Part shown: positions 16,947-26,468 of the stretch, in pieces
Layout: each line of letters begins with the position of its first letter
Numbering within the stretch: the stretch's first letter is position 1
Source of the DNA: Proteobacteria bacterium 005FR1
Lineage (GTDB): Bacteria; Pseudomonadota; Gammaproteobacteria; Pseudomonadales; Cellvibrionaceae
DNA length: 64,000 nt
Assembly: GCA_026192395.1 (NCBI GenBank)
Contig: WACF01000001.1
Location: 552,977 to 616,976, forward strand
Reading direction: 5' to 3'
Position numbers and translations under genes: made by a program
Notes under the pieces: model-generated
What the model was told of the DNA's origin: nothing
Databases searched by the model: none
What the model saw: only the letters and a program-made list of their open reading frames with translations

Positions 16947-17332
16947 AATACTTATTTGTTCTTTTTGCCGCATTATTGGTGACCGCCTGTAGTGATTCAC
17001 CCGAGGAAAGTCCGGTCACCGGTGCTGATGAAACTCACGCCCACGATGGCGCTGCTGCACACAGCCACGAAGGCGAGGCGGATCATGCGCACGACAGCAC
17101 CGAGACCGAAGTGTTCTATGGCGACGAGGCGCAGTCTCCCAGCGAAGTGGGCACAGTCGGTGGGCCGAGCGTAACCGGACTCGAGCACGAACACGCGCAA
17201 TCGTCCGAACATCATCACGACGATATGGAGCCAGGCGAGCACAGCCATGACGAGCATGGTGTCGAAGCTACGCACCAGCAGGAGGGCGCGGGTCATCACC
17301 ACGACGATATCGGTGGAAGTCACACTCACTAG
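16943..17332 (+). CDS. Small His-rich lipoprotein of the efflux operon
   Basis: 129 residues: signal peptide ending in the lipobox LVTAC (C16), then an acidic, low-complexity mature part with 20 His arranged as HAH, HSH, HEH, HHH and HTH clusters separated by Asp/Glu. No globular domain is visible. The start overlaps the TolC-like gene by 4 bp and the adaptor follows after about 40 bp, so it is a true operon member. The composition suggests a periplasmic metal-binding sponge or a hand-off protein for the pump, most likely for Zn, Ni, Co or Cu. I know of no named family; function is inferred from composition and context. Confidence 0.85.
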   Translation: MKYLFVLFAALLVTACSDSPEESPVTGADETHAHDGAAAHSHEGEADHAHDSTETEVFYGDEAQSPSEVGTVGGPSVTGLEHEHAQSSEHHHDDMEPGEHSHDEHGVEATHQQEGAGHHHDDIGGSHTH

Positions 17333-17371
17333 ATGTTTGAGAATGTCCACCAGAAGATTAAACGAGCCTAA

Positions 17372-19003
17372 ATGAATTTCTCGAACGCACCTTTCGCAGA
17401 CTTTTTTGGATGCGCAACTTCGGATCGATGCCGGTTTTTCCGATTGCCAGCGAGAAGCCGCATTCTCGTGGCCTTGCTGGCGATTGCATTGAACGGCTGT
17501 GATCGTCCGCAGGTTACCGATGATCACGGTCACGCCCACGACCCGTCGGATGCCGCGCAGGATCACGAGCACGGCGGCGGTGACTCGCTGGTGTATACGG
17601 ACTACACCGAGCAGACGGAATTGTTTGTGGAGTTTTCGCCTCTCGTCGCCGGACAGGGGTCCACCTTTGCCGCCCACGTCACCCGCCTCGCCGACTACGA
17701 ACCGCTTCGCTCTGGTGTTCTGGACGTAGTACTCAGCCAGGGCGACAAGACCGTCGCGCGCTTTCGCGTACGGCAACCGGCCCGACCCGGTATATTCACC
17801 CCCTCGGTCACCCCGCGCGATAGTGGCGAGTTCGAACTGGCGATCGAGGTCGCTGATGAAAACCTGAAGGCGCGCCATGAACTCGGCACTGTCACAGTGT
17901 TTCCCACCCGGGATGCGATTGAGGTCAGCCAGCCTGAGCCCGAGGGTGACATCACCTATTTGAAAGAACAGCAATGGGTAAATCCTTTTGCAACACAGGT
18001 CGCTCGACAGCGGCCGCTGCGTCCTTCCGTACCGGGTTTCGCCACGGTTCTGCCGCCCGCGGATGCCAGCGCTCTGTTGCGCGCAGCCGCGGACGGGTAT
18101 TACAGCAGCGCGAAACTGGTGACGGCTGCACAAAAGGTCGAAGCCGGTGAAATTCTTGGCTACATCGTTCCCCGCCTCGGCGCCGGTGAGGATATTGGTC
18201 AGCTCACGCTGGCAGTTGAACGGGCCCGTTCCCGCGTGGCCCTTGCACGGCAGGACGTGAACAGACTCGAAGGCTTATTCCAGCGCGGCGCAGTACCGGA
18301 GCGACGACTGATCGAAGCCCGGGAAGATCTCGAGGTTGCGAAGGTGGAGCTGCAAACAGCACAGTCGCGGCTTGATCAGCAAGCCGGTGGAAAAGCGCAG
18401 GCCGGCATTGCGCTGCGGGCGCCAATTGCCGGTGAGATGACCAGTGTTAATGTTCGACCCGGTTCTTACGTCAAAGCGGGTGATGCCCTGTTCAGCATTG
18501 CCGCTCCTGATCGCCGTTGGCTGGATATTCGAGTACCTGAACGCTTTGCACAGAACCTGCCCGAGGCCAGCGGTGCCTGGATCGAAATGGACAGAAGAAC
18601 GCTGGTTCTCGACGCCGACATCGGTGCCCGCGTGGTGCAAACTGATACCGTCATCGATCCTCGGTCGCGCACCGCGAGCGTCACTCTTGAATACCCGAGC
18701 GGCAAAGGCCCCGCTCTCATCGGTTCGCGTTTTGCGGCTCACGTCTTTTCCGGCGAAGCGAAATCGATCCTTGCCATCCCCCGCTCCGCCGTAATCGACG
18801 ATGCCGGTCAATCGGTTGTTTACGTGCAGACCAGCGGTGAGACATTTGCCCGCCGCCCGGTCACCCTCGGCATTAGCGACGGCAATTACGTTGCCGTACA
18901 AAGCGGCATTCAGCAGGGCGAGCGCGTGGTATCCCAAGGCGCCTATTACGTGAAGCTCGCCACCATCGGCGGCGACGCCGTGGGCCACGGTCATGCGCAC
19001 TGA
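17372..19003 (+). CDS. RND efflux periplasmic adaptor (CusB/CzcB-like) with His-rich ends
   Basis: 543-residue membrane-fusion protein. It is a predicted lipoprotein (C43 in ALNGC) with an unusually long N-terminus; a His-rich patch at 50-67 (DDHGHAH and DHEHGGG) and another at the very C-terminus (GHGHAH). A beta-rich domain at about 75-190 precedes the lipoyl/coiled-coil part (GEILGYIVPRLG, then helices about 275-335, then IALRAPIAGEMTSVNVRPG) and beta-barrel and membrane-proximal domains. It bridges the inner-membrane pump and the TolC-like channel. The extra His ends suggest metal capture in the periplasm. The pump gene starts 11 bp downstream. Confidence 0.88.
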   Translation: MNFSNAPFADFFGCATSDRCRFFRLPARSRILVALLAIALNGCDRPQVTDDHGHAHDPSDAAQDHEHGGGDSLVYTDYTEQTELFVEFSPLVAGQGSTFAAHVTRLADYEPLRSGVLDVVLSQGDKTVARFRVRQPARPGIFTPSVTPRDSGEFELAIEVADENLKARHELGTVTVFPTRDAIEVSQPEPEGDITYLKEQQWVNPFATQVARQRPLRPSVPGFATVLPPADASALLRAAADGYYSSAKLVTAAQKVEAGEILGYIVPRLGAGEDIGQLTLAVERARSRVALARQDVNRLEGLFQRGAVPERRLIEAREDLEVAKVELQTAQSRLDQQAGGKAQAGIALRAPIAGEMTSVNVRPGSYVKAGDALFSIAAPDRRWLDIRVPERFAQNLPEASGAWIEMDRRTLVLDADIGARVVQTDTVIDPRSRTASVTLEYPSGKGPALIGSRFAAHVFSGEAKSILAIPRSAVIDDAGQSVVYVQTSGETFARRPVTLGISDGNYVAVQSGIQQGERVVSQGAYYVKLATIGGDAVGHGHAH

Positions 19004-19014
19004 GAGGTTGGCCA

Positions 19015-22000
19015 ATGATTGATGCCGTCATTCGCTGGTCTCTGCACAACCGCCTGCTGGTGGTCGCGGCCGGACTGCTGCTGTTGGTCTGGGGTGGCTG
19101 GAGCGCAAGCAAGTCCCCGGTCGACGTTTTCCCGGATTTGACCGCACCGGTAGTCACCATCGTCACCGAAGCTCACGGCATGCCGCCGGAAGACGTGGAG
19201 CGACTGGTCACGTTTCCCATCGAAACGGCGATGAACGGAGCCAGCGGCGTGCGGCGTGTGCGTTCCAGTACCGGCATCGGCATCAGCGTGGTGAACGTGG
19301 AGTTCGAGTGGGGCACCGACATCTACCGCGCTCGGCAAATCGTGTCGGAGAAACTGCAAACCACCCGCGCCGACCTGCCGCTCGATTTAGCTGCTCCGGT
19401 GCTTGCTCCCGTGACCTCCATCATGGGCGAGATCATGTTCGTTGCGCTCACCTCCACCAGTCACGACGAAATGACGTTGAAGACCACGGCAGACTGGGTT
19501 TTGCGGCCGCGCCTGCTGGCGGTTCCGGGGGTAGCGGAGGTTATTCCTATCGGCGGCCAAACACGCCAATATCAGGTCATTGCCTCGCCCGAACGCCTGT
19601 CCGCCTATGGCTTGTCTCTCGACGAATTAAGAGATGCGGTTGCCGACAGTAACAGCAACGCTGCGGCGGGGTTTCTCAGCGAAAACAATCAGGAGTTTTT
19701 GATCCAGGGATTGGGCCGTGTACACGGACTGGACGACATCGCGGAGGCTGTCGTGACGCAGCGTGAAGGCAACCCAGTGTTGGTTCGCGATGTGGCGGAG
19801 GTAATGATCGGCCCGGCGCCCCGACGCGGAACCGGCTCCTACAACAATGAGGCGGCGGTGGTCCTGGGCATTCAGAAGCAGCCGAACGTGAACACTCTCG
19901 AATTGACCGAGGAACTCGACCACGCGATCCAGAGCATAAGGTCTACGTTGCCCGCCGGCATGCGGATCGAAACCAACGCGTTCCGGCAGGCGGACTTCAT
20001 TAACACGGCGATCGGCAATCTCGGCACAGCCCTGCGCGATGGCGCCATTCTGGTGGTAGCCATCATGTTCGTCTTTCTGCTCAGTGCACGTGCCACCGGC
20101 ATTGCCCTGCTGGCCATCCCTCTTTCGCTGCTCACCGCGGTTCTGGCCATCCGTTGGCTGGGTGGAACGCTAAATACCATGACACTGGGCGGGCTCGCGA
20201 TTGCGCTGGGTGCGCTGGTGGACGATGCCATCATCGTGGTGGAAAACGTTACCAGGAGGCTGCGAGAAAACGCCGCGTTGGAAGCGGCTCAACAAAGTAC
20301 CTCGCTGCAGGTGGTCTTGAAAGCCACTCGCGAAATCGAGGGCTCCATCGTTTTCGCCACACTGATCATCATCCTGGTGTTTTTGCCGTTATTTTTTCTC
20401 AGTGGTGTCGAAGGCCGCCTGCTACAACCACTGGGTCTTGCCTACGTCATTTCACTGGCAGCCTCGTTACTGGTGGCCATCACGATCACCCCGGTGCTCT
20501 GCTACTTCGCCCTGCCTGGCAGCAAGGCCGTTCGAGAGAATCATGACACGCGATTGGTGACCTGGCTCAAATCCGTCTATCGTCGGGCACTGTTTTGGGC
20601 CATTCGCCACTGGCGAACAGTGATCGGGAGCGCCTTCGCTTTCTTGCTTGTTTCGCTGATCGCTTTGCTATTCGCCGGCCGCAGCTTTCTGCCGGAGTTC
20701 AACGAGGGCAGTCTGACCATCAACGTCGTGACCTTGCCGGGCACGGCTCTGGAAACATCCGACGATATTGGCAGCAGGGTGGAAGCCATTCTTCTGGCGC
20801 AGCCGGAAGTGGTCGCCACAACCCGTCGCACTGGTCGCGCGGAACGGGATCCCCATGCGCAACAGGTTTTCGCGTCGGAGATCGAAGTGAATCTGCGAAT
20901 GCAGTCGCGCGACAAGGAAGAGCTGCTTGCCGCTCTTCGCAGCGAGTTCGCCACCCTGCCGGGCACAAACGTGGTGATTGGCCAGCCGATCTCCCACCGA
21001 ATCGATCACATGCTGTCGGGAACGCGAGCTAACATCGCCGTAAAAATCTTCGGCGACGACCTTTACCGCCTACGCAGCATCGGTCAGCAGGTCGAGTCAC
21101 TCGTCGCGGAAATTCCTGGCGCCGTGGACGTGGCCATGGAGGAGCAGGCGGAGATTCCTTTCGTATCCGTAAAATTCGATCGTGCCGCGCTGGCGAATTA
21201 TGGGATGAGCATGGCGCAGGCGGCAGAAGCACTGGAGACGGCGTTTACCGGCAGTGTCGTCGGCCGTGTAGTGGAGGGCCAGGCGAGTTTCGATATGGTC
21301 CTGCGTTTCGCCGATAGTGCCCGGGAAAACCTGCAGAGCCTCGAAGAAACTCTGTTGACGCTCCCATCCGGTGCGGTGGTTCCCATCGCGGCACTCGCGG
21401 ACGTGCAGCGAACTCGCGGCCCGAACACCATCAGCCGCGAGGACGTACAACGGAAACTCGTTGTCATGGCGAACGTCGCCGGGAGGGATCTGGTGAGCGT
21501 GGTTGATGACATCCGCGTGGTCTTGTCTGATAGCATCGAATTGCCCAGCGGCTACTACATCGAGTACGGCGGCCAATTTGAAAGCGCGGAGAGCGCCGGC
21601 GAGCGCTTGCTGTTGCTCGGGGCGATCATCGTTGCGGGCATTTTCTTTCTGCTGGTAACGGCCTTCGGTTCCGCGCGCGACGCGGGGCTGGTCATGCTCA
21701 ATTTACCGCTGGCGTTGATCGGCGGCGTCGCCGGTGTCTGGATCATCGGCGGCACACTATCGATCGCCGCCGTGATTGGATTTATTACCCTCTTCGGTAT
21801 TGCCACGCGCAACGGAGTAATTCTGATCGATCACATTCGCCGTTTGATGGATGAGGAAGGACTGGCAGTGCACGAAGCGGTAACTCGCGGCGCTGAAGAG
21901 CGACTTCTGCCCATTCTGATGACCGCGCTGGCCACTGCGCTCGCACTGGTACCGCTGGCGATCGCGGGCGGTGAACCAGGCAGCGAAATACAGTCTCCAA

Positions 22001-22119
22001 TGGCGGTGGTTATCCTCTGGGGGCTGTTGAGCTCAACCGCGTTGAACATGTTGGTGGTGCCTGTTTCCTATTTACAGTTGAGAAGCAAACGGATGAGTGT
22101 GGCTAGCGAGGCCGGTTAA
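19015..22119 (+). CDS. Heavy-metal RND efflux pump (CzcA/CusA class)
   Basis: 1034-residue inner-membrane RND pump with the typical double repeat: helix 1 (residues 11-28), periplasmic loop to about 335, helices 2-6, a hydrophobic link, helix 7, second loop, helices 8-12. The N-terminal SPVDVFPDLTAPVV and PPEDVERLVTFPIE are hallmarks of heavy-metal pumps. In helix 4 it reads AIALGALVDDAIIVVEN (395-411): the Asp equal to CzcA D408 is D403 and the Glu equal to E415 is E410, but the D402 position is Ala, as in CusA, and D404 adds an AcrB-like Asp pair. The transported ion therefore cannot be called. Last gene of the operon. Confidence 0.9.
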   Translation: MIDAVIRWSLHNRLLVVAAGLLLLVWGGWSASKSPVDVFPDLTAPVVTIVTEAHGMPPEDVERLVTFPIETAMNGASGVRRVRSSTGIGISVVNVEFEWGTDIYRARQIVSEKLQTTRADLPLDLAAPVLAPVTSIMGEIMFVALTSTSHDEMTLKTTADWVLRPRLLAVPGVAEVIPIGGQTRQYQVIASPERLSAYGLSLDELRDAVADSNSNAAAGFLSENNQEFLIQGLGRVHGLDDIAEAVVTQREGNPVLVRDVAEVMIGPAPRRGTGSYNNEAAVVLGIQKQPNVNTLELTEELDHAIQSIRSTLPAGMRIETNAFRQADFINTAIGNLGTALRDGAILVVAIMFVFLLSARATGIALLAIPLSLLTAVLAIRWLGGTLNTMTLGGLAIALGALVDDAIIVVENVTRRLRENAALEAAQQSTSLQVVLKATREIEGSIVFATLIIILVFLPLFFLSGVEGRLLQPLGLAYVISLAASLLVAITITPVLCYFALPGSKAVRENHDTRLVTWLKSVYRRALFWAIRHWRTVIGSAFAFLLVSLIALLFAGRSFLPEFNEGSLTINVVTLPGTALETSDDIGSRVEAILLAQPEVVATTRRTGRAERDPHAQQVFASEIEVNLRMQSRDKEELLAALRSEFATLPGTNVVIGQPISHRIDHMLSGTRANIAVKIFGDDLYRLRSIGQQVESLVAEIPGAVDVAMEEQAEIPFVSVKFDRAALANYGMSMAQAAEALETAFTGSVVGRVVEGQASFDMVLRFADSARENLQSLEETLLTLPSGAVVPIAALADVQRTRGPNTISREDVQRKLVVMANVAGRDLVSVVDDIRVVLSDSIELPSGYYIEYGGQFESAESAGERLLLLGAIIVAGIFFLLVTAFGSARDAGLVMLNLPLALIGGVAGVWIIGGTLSIAAVIGFITLFGIATRNGVILIDHIRRLMDEEGLAVHEAVTRGAEERLLPILMTALATALALVPLAIAGGEPGSEIQSPMAVVILWGLLSSTALNMLVVPVSYLQLRSKRMSVASEAG

Positions 22120-22181
22120 ACCGGCAATGTTCTTTCCAGGCCCGTCGACTGACTTAGTGGAACGAATCTCTGACATTACGG

Positions 22182-22202
22182 CAGATGATTGCCGATCATC
22201 TG
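22182..22202. terminator. Hairpin between convergent RND pump and DUF1259 genes
   Basis: CAGATGAT (22182-22189), loop TGCCG, ATCATCTG (22195-22202): a perfect 8-bp stem three bases beyond the stop of the minus-strand DUF1259 gene and 60 bases beyond the stop of the plus-strand pump gene. There is no strong T-run. It is a plausible bidirectional terminator. Confidence 0.4.
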
Positions 22203-22205
22203 AAA

Positions 22206-23123
22206 TTACCGCTGTTGTGTATCCAGGGCCGCGCGCACGCCCTGCGCCAGCTGTTGCGGTTCGCCCTTGCCCCAGTAATGCAGGAAGTAGTATGCGGGGG
22301 TCTCGCCGATCATATGATTGTGGAGCGCGACGATGTGAAGGCCGGCCTTTCGCAGTGCATGCATGACCGGCTGGACTTCAGCGGCGGTCATCGCGAAGTC
22401 GCCGTCGACTACCGCATGCCCTTGATTGCCTGAAAAGGCTGCCCAGGTCGCCAAGCCCAGTGATTCGCCGAGCTTGGCACCGTGCATACTCGCGGTACGT
22501 TCGAAAGTGAATTTCACTACCTTGCCGTTGCGCTTGCCCTCGGCTTTGAGAATTTTTTCCAACGCTGCGGTGTCGTATTCGCCCGTTATGTTCGGCACCG
22601 TGCCCGCGAAGCGGTCGGCGGGCACCGGCCTTGCCTCGCGCACGCCTTTGATCGCGTCCCAGATGGCTTTCACGCCTCTCGCGAGCTCGGCGGCATTCTG
22701 CGCGTGGCCGCCGATGTGCATGAAATACGCGGGCGGGCGGTCGAATACGAAGTGATTGTGCAACGCAGTGATTTCCAGCCCGTGCGCGAAGGCGGCGTCC
22801 ATCGCCGGAGTGATTTCATCTTCAAATACGACCGTGTCCCCCATCACCATCACACCGCCCGCAGGGACGGGCTTGAATGCGGCCCAGCTACCCAGGCCTG
22901 CCGCCGAGGGAAAATCCAGGCCATCCACTTCTACCGGCACCTTGTCGCGAGACCAGCCGATTCGGGCCACGCCATCGGCTGTCATCGAGGCCTTCGTGCC
23001 GGCGGCGTCGCTGATTGCTTGTATGTCCAGCTGCTTTGCATCCGCGGCGTTGGCGGAAAATGGAATCAAGAAGACGATCAAGACCCATGAGACTGCAAGC
23101 ATGTGGAAGGGCTTCTTTTTCAT
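22206..23123 (-). CDS. DUF1259 (LppY/LpqO-family) periplasmic protein
   Basis: 305 residues with a signal peptide (cleavage near SANAADA, about residue 26) and two copies of the DUF1259 unit. Each copy ends in a matching LHNH segment: ALHNHFVFDRPPAYFMHIGG in the first and ALHNHMIGETPAYYFLHYWG in the second, with the pattern GSWAAF/ATWAAFSG ahead. The paired His in each unit could bind metal. The role of the family is not known. ATG 23123 follows CAGGAGAAAC. It is the last gene of the PQQ cluster, 175 bp after a PQQ dehydrogenase, so it may or may not be co-transcribed. Confidence 0.88.
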   Translation of the reverse strand: MKKKPFHMLAVSWVLIVFLIPFSANAADAKQLDIQAISDAAGTKASMTADGVARIGWSRDKVPVEVDGLDFPSAAGLGSWAAFKPVPAGGVMVMGDTVVFEDEITPAMDAAFAHGLEITALHNHFVFDRPPAYFMHIGGHAQNAAELARGVKAIWDAIKGVREARPVPADRFAGTVPNITGEYDTAALEKILKAEGKRNGKVVKFTFERTASMHGAKLGESLGLATWAAFSGNQGHAVVDGDFAMTAAEVQPVMHALRKAGLHIVALHNHMIGETPAYYFLHYWGKGEPQQLAQGVRAALDTQQR

Positions 23124-23298
23124 TGTTTCTCCTGCTCATTCCGTGAAGGCGTCGGACGGCATACCAGTGAGTTCAGCTCCTGTATTGGCGTGCCGCCAAT
23201 TTTGATTGAAGTCGCGCGGGTAGATCGAAATGGGTCTCACAGCATTTTTTGCGATGGGGCAGTGCAAAGAACTCGCGATCGCGGTTATCAACCCCGTG

Positions 23299-25038
23299 CT
23301 ATTCAGGTAGCGCAAAGACCATCAAAGCATCCCCCCGCGGAGCGCCGTACAGCTGTGGCGAAAAGCCCTTGATCCAGCCACCCCAGCCAGAGTGCACGGC
23401 AATGTATTGCTTGCCATCCACGCTATAGGTGATGGGCGATGAGTGAATGCCACTGCCGGTCTGAAAGGACCAGAGCTTTTCTCCACTAATTGCATCGAAG
23501 GCGGAAAACTCACCCGTGGGTTCACCGGCAAAAACCAGGTTCCCTGCCGTGCTCAGCAGCGAGCCGACCATCGGATAATCCGAGTCCCAGGACCAGACCT
23601 CCAGCCCGCTGCGAGGATCGAAGGCTTTGACGTGTCCGGATTGCTGATCATCGGAGAGGCTCGCACCACCGCCCCAGTATGGCAGGCTCAAGTAGAATTC
23701 TGCGTCGTCCGTTCTGAACACGGCGCATTGGTTGATCACCGGCACATACAGTAACCCGGTTTTTCGGCTGTAGCTTGCGTGGTTCCATTCCTTCGCGCCG
23801 GCTGGTCCGGGGCAGATTTCTGTGCCCTCTTCCGTCGGTACCAGTTTCGCCTCCACCGCGCCGGTCTGTGGATCGACTTCGCCCCAGGTTGTTTGACCGA
23901 ATTCCACTGCTCGCTGCAACTCGCCGTTGCGACGGTCGAGAATGTAGAGATAGCCATTCTTGTCGAAGTGGGCGAGCAACTTGCGACCATCCTGCTCGAA
24001 CAAAATGTTCTCGTTGACGCCGTCATAGTCCCAAACGTCGTGTGGAGTCATCTGGTAATACCACAGCATGTCGCCACTGTCCGGGCGCAAGGCAACAATG
24101 GAATTGGTATAAAGATTGGCGCCCTCTCGCACACTGCCGTCGAAGTTCGGGCCAGGGTTTCCCGTGCCCCAATAGAGCAAATCGAGTTCCGGGTCGTAGG
24201 TGCCGGTGATCCAGGCAGTTCCTCCGCCGCGAGCCCACGAATCCCCTTCCCAGGTCTCGGACCCGGGTTCGCCTGTTTTTGGGACGTTGTAGCGTCGCCA
24301 GCGGCGCTCGCCGGTGGTGATGTCAAAGGCATCGATATGGCCACGCACGCCGTATTCCGCGCCGGAACTGCCGACGATAACCAGATCCTTGACGACCAGA
24401 GGCGCCAGAGTGGCACTCTCGCCGGCGCGAACGTTTACAAAAACTTTTTCCCAAACGGCCTTGCCGCTTTTCGCGTCCAGCGCAATGAGGTAACCGTTCG
24501 GGGTGACGTAGAAGACCTTCCCTTCTGCGACAGCTACTCCTCGATTGATATTTCCGCAACACAGCGGGACATCGAGCGGGATTGCCCGCTGGTAATGCCA
24601 GAGCATGTCGCCGGTGCTCGCATCCAGTGCCCACACGTGTCCCTCCGGCCCCGTGGTGAACATCACCCCGTCGACTACGATGGGCGTCGCTTCGAAGGCG
24701 TAGGCCGCCGGGCTGGCTTGCAGTCCGATCAGTCCCGCCTGGAACACCCAGGCAGGACGCAAGCGCCGAACATTGCTGCTGTCGACCTGGTTCAGTGTGC
24801 TGTAGCGCTGACCATCATAAGCGCCGTAGTAGGTCAGCCAGTTGTGCGGCTCGCCGCGGGCGTTCTTAATTCGCTGGAAATCGACGTCCGCAACGACGGG
24901 CGGAGCCGAGCCCGCAAGCCGCCCGTTCAGCTCGTCCATCAGCACCGCGTCCCGGGTGGTTGGAAAGCGTTCGAGCTCGATACAACCAGCCATCGCCAAT
25001 GTGCAGACCAGCGTGGCGGCAAAAGCGCTGCGGAGCAT
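23299..25038 (-). CDS. PQQ-dependent alcohol dehydrogenase, lanthanide-type signature, lipoprotein
   Basis: 579-residue quinoprotein with the eight-bladed propeller of methanol/ethanol dehydrogenases. Visible PQQ-site residues are the vicinal disulfide C160-C161 (VPLCCGNINRG), metal ligands E228 (SSGAEYGVRG) and N294 (GTGNPGPNFD), and the catalytic Asp in HDVWDYDGVNE (D337). The additional Asp two residues on (D339) is the hallmark of lanthanide-dependent XoxF-type enzymes; Ca-dependent MxaF has a small residue there. Its signal peptide ends in a lipobox (LAMAGC, C19), so it is probably anchored to the membrane, which is uncommon. There is no C-terminal haem domain. ATG 25038 follows AAAGGAGGACGG. 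Confidence 0.93.
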   Translation of the reverse strand: MLRSAFAATLVCTLAMAGCIELERFPTTRDAVLMDELNGRLAGSAPPVVADVDFQRIKNARGEPHNWLTYYGAYDGQRYSTLNQVDSSNVRRLRPAWVFQAGLIGLQASPAAYAFEATPIVVDGVMFTTGPEGHVWALDASTGDMLWHYQRAIPLDVPLCCGNINRGVAVAEGKVFYVTPNGYLIALDAKSGKAVWEKVFVNVRAGESATLAPLVVKDLVIVGSSGAEYGVRGHIDAFDITTGERRWRRYNVPKTGEPGSETWEGDSWARGGGTAWITGTYDPELDLLYWGTGNPGPNFDGSVREGANLYTNSIVALRPDSGDMLWYYQMTPHDVWDYDGVNENILFEQDGRKLLAHFDKNGYLYILDRRNGELQRAVEFGQTTWGEVDPQTGAVEAKLVPTEEGTEICPGPAGAKEWNHASYSRKTGLLYVPVINQCAVFRTDDAEFYLSLPYWGGGASLSDDQQSGHVKAFDPRSGLEVWSWDSDYPMVGSLLSTAGNLVFAGEPTGEFSAFDAISGEKLWSFQTGSGIHSSPITYSVDGKQYIAVHSGWGGWIKGFSPQLYGAPRGDALMVFALPE

Positions 25039-25077
25039 CCGTCCTCCTTTTATGTATTTTCGATTTGGTTACGAAGC

Positions 25078-25653
25078 TCAGTCTTCGGGCGGCAGCGGCT
25101 GAGGTGGCCGGTCAAGGCGCGCCTCCATCGGTACATCGCCTTCAACCAGGATGAAGCCGAACATGTTGCGGCCAAAGTGATTCGCGACGGGACAACCGAA
25201 CCAGTAAAAGCCTGGCTCGTCCAGCTCGATGCGGGCGCGCCCAGACGTTCCGGGTGGCAGTTCTAGCAACATGTGGCCCCCGTTATTCGGCAGATAGGCC
25301 GCGTGCCGGCTTTTACCCGGGTTGTGGACAGTAAGTTCAAGTTCGCCGCCTTTAGGCATCACGATAATCGCCGGCGTCCAGATAAGCTGCAGTGGACGCG
25401 CCCAGATTTCGTCCCGCATGACGCCATCCTCACCGACGGCCGCATGGGTGAGACCGCCGGTGGCGTAGATGCGCGCGATGACCGCCTCGTTGGGGCGGTC
25501 CACGTCGGGCAGCTTATTGACGAGGGCTACCACCGGCGGTTCAGCCTGCTCGAGTACCGAGGGTCTAAGCAGCCGCAGGTAATCGCAGGCGGAAAGCGTC
25601 GCCACAAGGGCGAGCAGTGGCAGTCTTGCGAAATGTCGGGTTGCTTGCCGCAT
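25078..25653 (-). CDS. Cupredoxin-type PQQ-associated lipoprotein
   Basis: 191 residues: signal peptide with lipobox LSAC (C23), then a cupredoxin domain. The type-1 copper ligands are readable: H117 in KSRHAAYLPN, then C154, H159 and M164 in FGCPVANHFGRNMFG. It resembles the PQQ-associated family annotated as MSMEG_3727-like. It sits 39 bp upstream of the lipoprotein PQQ dehydrogenase start and is co-directional. Because no c-type cytochrome gene is nearby, I infer that it takes electrons from the dehydrogenase. ATG 25653 has GGAGCGACC upstream. Confidence 0.8.
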   Translation of the reverse strand: MRQATRHFARLPLLALVATLSACDYLRLLRPSVLEQAEPPVVALVNKLPDVDRPNEAVIARIYATGGLTHAAVGEDGVMRDEIWARPLQLIWTPAIIVMPKGGELELTVHNPGKSRHAAYLPNNGGHMLLELPPGTSGRARIELDEPGFYWFGCPVANHFGRNMFGFILVEGDVPMEARLDRPPQPLPPED

Positions 25654-25700
25654 GGTCGCTCCGTTTTTTTGCGACTTCGATCAGCGCACGGTCGAGCGCA

Positions 25701-26468
25701 TCACTGCGTTCCTGCCGAATCCGGATGCAGGTAGGGAACGCCACGATCGGCGAATAGCTGGGCTATATCCCCGTTCTCAAGCAAATGTTGCAGGGCCGAA
25801 TCCACCTTGCGCCACAATGCAGTCTGCTCGTTGTGAACGGCTATCGCGAATCGCCACCGCGGCTCAACCGAATACATGCTATCCAATACCACGTCGCTGC
25901 GATGGCGCAGTTCCCAGGCCGCGACCGGTCCCCACACGAGACCGTAGTCGAGTTCCCCTGAGGCGATGGTGTTCACGACCGCGTCCGTGTTGAACATGAC
26001 CTGGACCGGCTGCCCGCGTTGGCGCAACGTGAAATTGACGATGGAATCGCCTTCGATGCCGAGGCGCATCTGCCCCAGGGCTTCGAGCTCCGACACCGAG
26101 GGCGTATCCGGTCGACGGATGAGGTGGTAACCGGCGGCGTAATAAGGGCGAGTCAGTCGTACTCCGGCGAGTGGCGGCCCGGCCAGAGTTCCGGCTTCGG
26201 CCAGCGCTCCGGGTACAAGGTCACAATGCTTCTCCACCAGAGCCTGCTCGAATTCACTGGCGGAGGCGAGCCAGACGAGCTCTGCCTTTGTTTCCAATGT
26301 GGCAGCCAGTTGGCGAGCTATCTCCACCTCCAGTCCGCTTTCGTTCGACTCCAGCGAGAACGGCTGGTTAGCGGCGAGCAGGCAGAAGCGAAGTGCTCCA
26401 TCGTCATCCGCCCACGCCGCGGTCGACAGCAGCAGGCAAAGTCCGGCAAGCCAGCGAGACATTCTCAT
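25701..26468 (-). CDS. MoxJ/XoxJ-like periplasmic binding protein
   Basis: 255 residues, type-2 periplasmic binding fold with a signal peptide (RWLAGLCLLLSTAAWA). It has the family arrangement: LRFCLLAANQPFSLESNESGL-type opening, EVEIARQLAATLETKAEL, the hinge segment IEGDSIVNFTLRQRG, and GELDYGLVWGPVAAWEL. Such proteins accompany quinoprotein dehydrogenases (MoxJ, XoxJ) and are thought to help maturation or periplasmic interaction rather than transport; no ABC permease is here. ATG 26468 overlaps the stop of the upstream PQQ dehydrogenase by 4 bp; ATG 26462 is two codons further. An upstream extension to 26582 is rejected. Confidence 0.82.
   Translation of the reverse strand: MRMSRWLAGLCLLLSTAAWADDDGALRFCLLAANQPFSLESNESGLEVEIARQLAATLETKAELVWLASASEFEQALVEKHCDLVPGALAEAGTLAGPPLAGVRLTRPYYAAGYHLIRRPDTPSVSELEALGQMRLGIEGDSIVNFTLRQRGQPVQVMFNTDAVVNTIASGELDYGLVWGPVAAWELRHRSDVVLDSMYSVEPRWRFAIAVHNEQTALWRKVDSALQHLLENGDIAQLFADRGVPYLHPDSAGTQ

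Noticed and set aside
15801-17000. 399-codon minus-strand frame
   Set aside because: It is antisense to the TolC-like gene and looks like a GC-rich shadow frame without family features.
23779-25266. 495-codon plus-strand frame
   Set aside because: It is the antisense of the PQQ dehydrogenase gene; no protein signature.
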